Assembly (NCBI GenBank): GCA_963556195.1
Contig: OY744551.1
Span: 9,178,484-9,242,483 of the forward strand
From: Sepiola atlantica
Lineage: Eukaryota > Mollusca > Cephalopoda > Sepiida > Sepiolidae
Direction of reading: 5' to 3'
DNA: 64,000 nt
The position numbers and the translations under genes were made by a program. The notes beneath the pieces were generated by a model, which did no database searches, was not told where the DNA came from, and worked only from the letters and a program-made list of their open reading frames with translations. The stretch's first letter is position 1; each line of letters begins with the position of its first letter. Below are positions 63,064 through 64,000 of this stretch, piece after piece.

Positions 63064-63389
63064 GTAGGTGCGTTTTTTTCTTTTATTTACAAAACTTTAA
63101 TAAAACGAAACCTCAAAATTCTCGTTTAAAAATGATTTCATACGATGTTTGATTTAGATTTAGATTATAATTCTAATAAATATATACATATTTTTTTTTC
63201 TTTTAAAACATGTTAGTATGGTGCTTGTTTACTGTATGGGTCGAAAACATTCTTTATCTTTAATTTTAGGAGAGTCAAATAAGGGGAGATAACTAGTTAC
63301 AACCACGCTTTATCTTAAAATGGTTTTACTATTGTAATTAATCTAAAATAAAGTTTCAACGATGTATACGTAAAAGGATAATTTAGAAA

Positions 63390-63490
63390 TGAAACAATCA
63401 CAACGCGTTCGGCACCAATGTCCAGGAGTAAAGCACTAGACTACGAATGTTTACAGCGAGGGTTCGATCCCTGACCGGGTAAGTCATGCT
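63390..63490 (+). mobile_element. tRNA-like SINE remnant
   Basis: GGGTTCGATCCCTGACCGGG contains a good B-box (GGTTCGATCC). Upstream AGTAAAGCACTAGACTACGA is an A-box/anticodon-arm-like region. The acceptor stem does not pair convincingly, so a SINE head or tRNA pseudogene is more likely than a working tRNA. Confidence 0.5.
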
Positions 63491-63624
63491 GATGACGGCT
63501 CATAGCCAGAAACACGTGTCCATGGTTACCTTTTGTGCACACAAAAATTTATAAATTGATTAAATAAACACACATAAACAGACACACACAAAGACAGACA
63601 CACACAAAGACACAAAAACTGGAT

Positions 63625-63930
63625 GTGTAATGTAAGTGTTAAAGACAGGCTTAGATCTGATGACTTCAGAGGAAGATTAATTCTGGATAGTATATAGGGA
63701 AATGAGTGCAAAACAGGAGACTTCGATGGTATGGCAACGTTGAAAGAATGAATGTTCTGGGCTAGTAGACGCAGGACAGTTGAGGTAGCAGGTTCAGTTC
63801 ACAGAAACCAATTAAAACATGGGACAGAAGAGATAGGGATGGATCTGAGAGGAAGAAAAAGATCTGGCCAAAGATTGGAAGTCAATTTTTAAAAGCCGTC
63901 CAACACATGCCATCACGTAAAACGGACGTT
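63625..63930 (+). pseudogene. LINE reverse transcriptase C-terminal fragment with tail
   Basis: VSVKDRLRSDDFRGRLILDS, then a degraded DFDGMATLKE, then ASRRRTVEVAGSVHR. It ends in the shared tail AAAGCCGTCCAACACATGCC and a poly-A run of about 48 (63929-63976). Same family as 25620-25965. Confidence 0.68.
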
Positions 63931-63932
63931 TT

Positions 63933-63978
<46 letters not shown>

Positions 63979-64000
63979 GATGATAATGATTATCACAGAA

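Noticed and set aside
63390..63490. Functional tRNA gene
   Set aside because: The B-box is good, but the acceptor and D arms do not pair, so it is recorded as a SINE or pseudogene.
58566..64000. Search for the missing first exon of the gelsolin-like gene
   Set aside because: No minus-strand segment with a start codon, a W-K-D-S/T-N type N-terminus and a donor in the right phase was seen.

Overview
The window is eukaryotic, intron-rich and very rich in repeats. It suggests a lophotrochozoan, most likely a mollusc. The one host gene encodes a three-segment gelsolin-like protein of the type known from annelids and molluscs. It is surrounded by Penelope-like elements, Helitron-like elements, LINE remnants, a U2-snRNA-derived SINE, fold-back elements and long satellites. 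No bacterial features, rRNA genes, CRISPR arrays or intact tRNA genes were seen.

Host gene: eleven coding exons on the minus strand run from 58565 down to a stop at 21577. All are bounded by AG/GT splice sites and join in frame over 1001 nt (332 residues plus stop). They give gelsolin segments G1, G2 and G3 of a small actin-severing/capping protein. The N-terminal exon was not found and probably lies beyond 64000. The introns total about 36 kb and hold most of the repeats; the longest (26436-39449) carries two satellites and several mobile elements.

Layout: 1-6632 is an 84-92 bp AT-rich satellite (about 75 units) that began before the window. 7093-8471 is a Helitron-like element holding a LINE-type endonuclease fragment. 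8600-10405 is a decayed Penelope-like element (RT plus GIY-YIG, minus strand). 13241-13541 is a U2-derived SINE. 14877-15633 is a composite repeat with a long-TIR element, also present at 43363-44153 with its 137-bp core inverted. 15931-16263 is a second Helitron-like element. 16367-19616 is a repeat with hAT-like ends containing a 21-bp satellite (about 120 units). 21577-58565 is the gelsolin-like gene, with intronic satellites at 30745-33666 (40 bp) and 34044-34568 (21 bp), five further U2-SINE copies or fragments and several fold-back elements. Two related elements at 37387-38290 carry a hammerhead ribozyme motif, and Penelope-like remnants cluster around 44-53 kb. 59089-60980 is a 20-22 bp purine/CA satellite, followed by LINE remnants to the window end.

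The best candidate for something new is the hammerhead motif at 38064-38111. It has every conserved core base and three pairable stems. A sister copy 0.6 kb away carries the same motif in the opposite orientation with three core bases deleted. Long open frames inside the satellites are repeat artefacts and are not called as genes.
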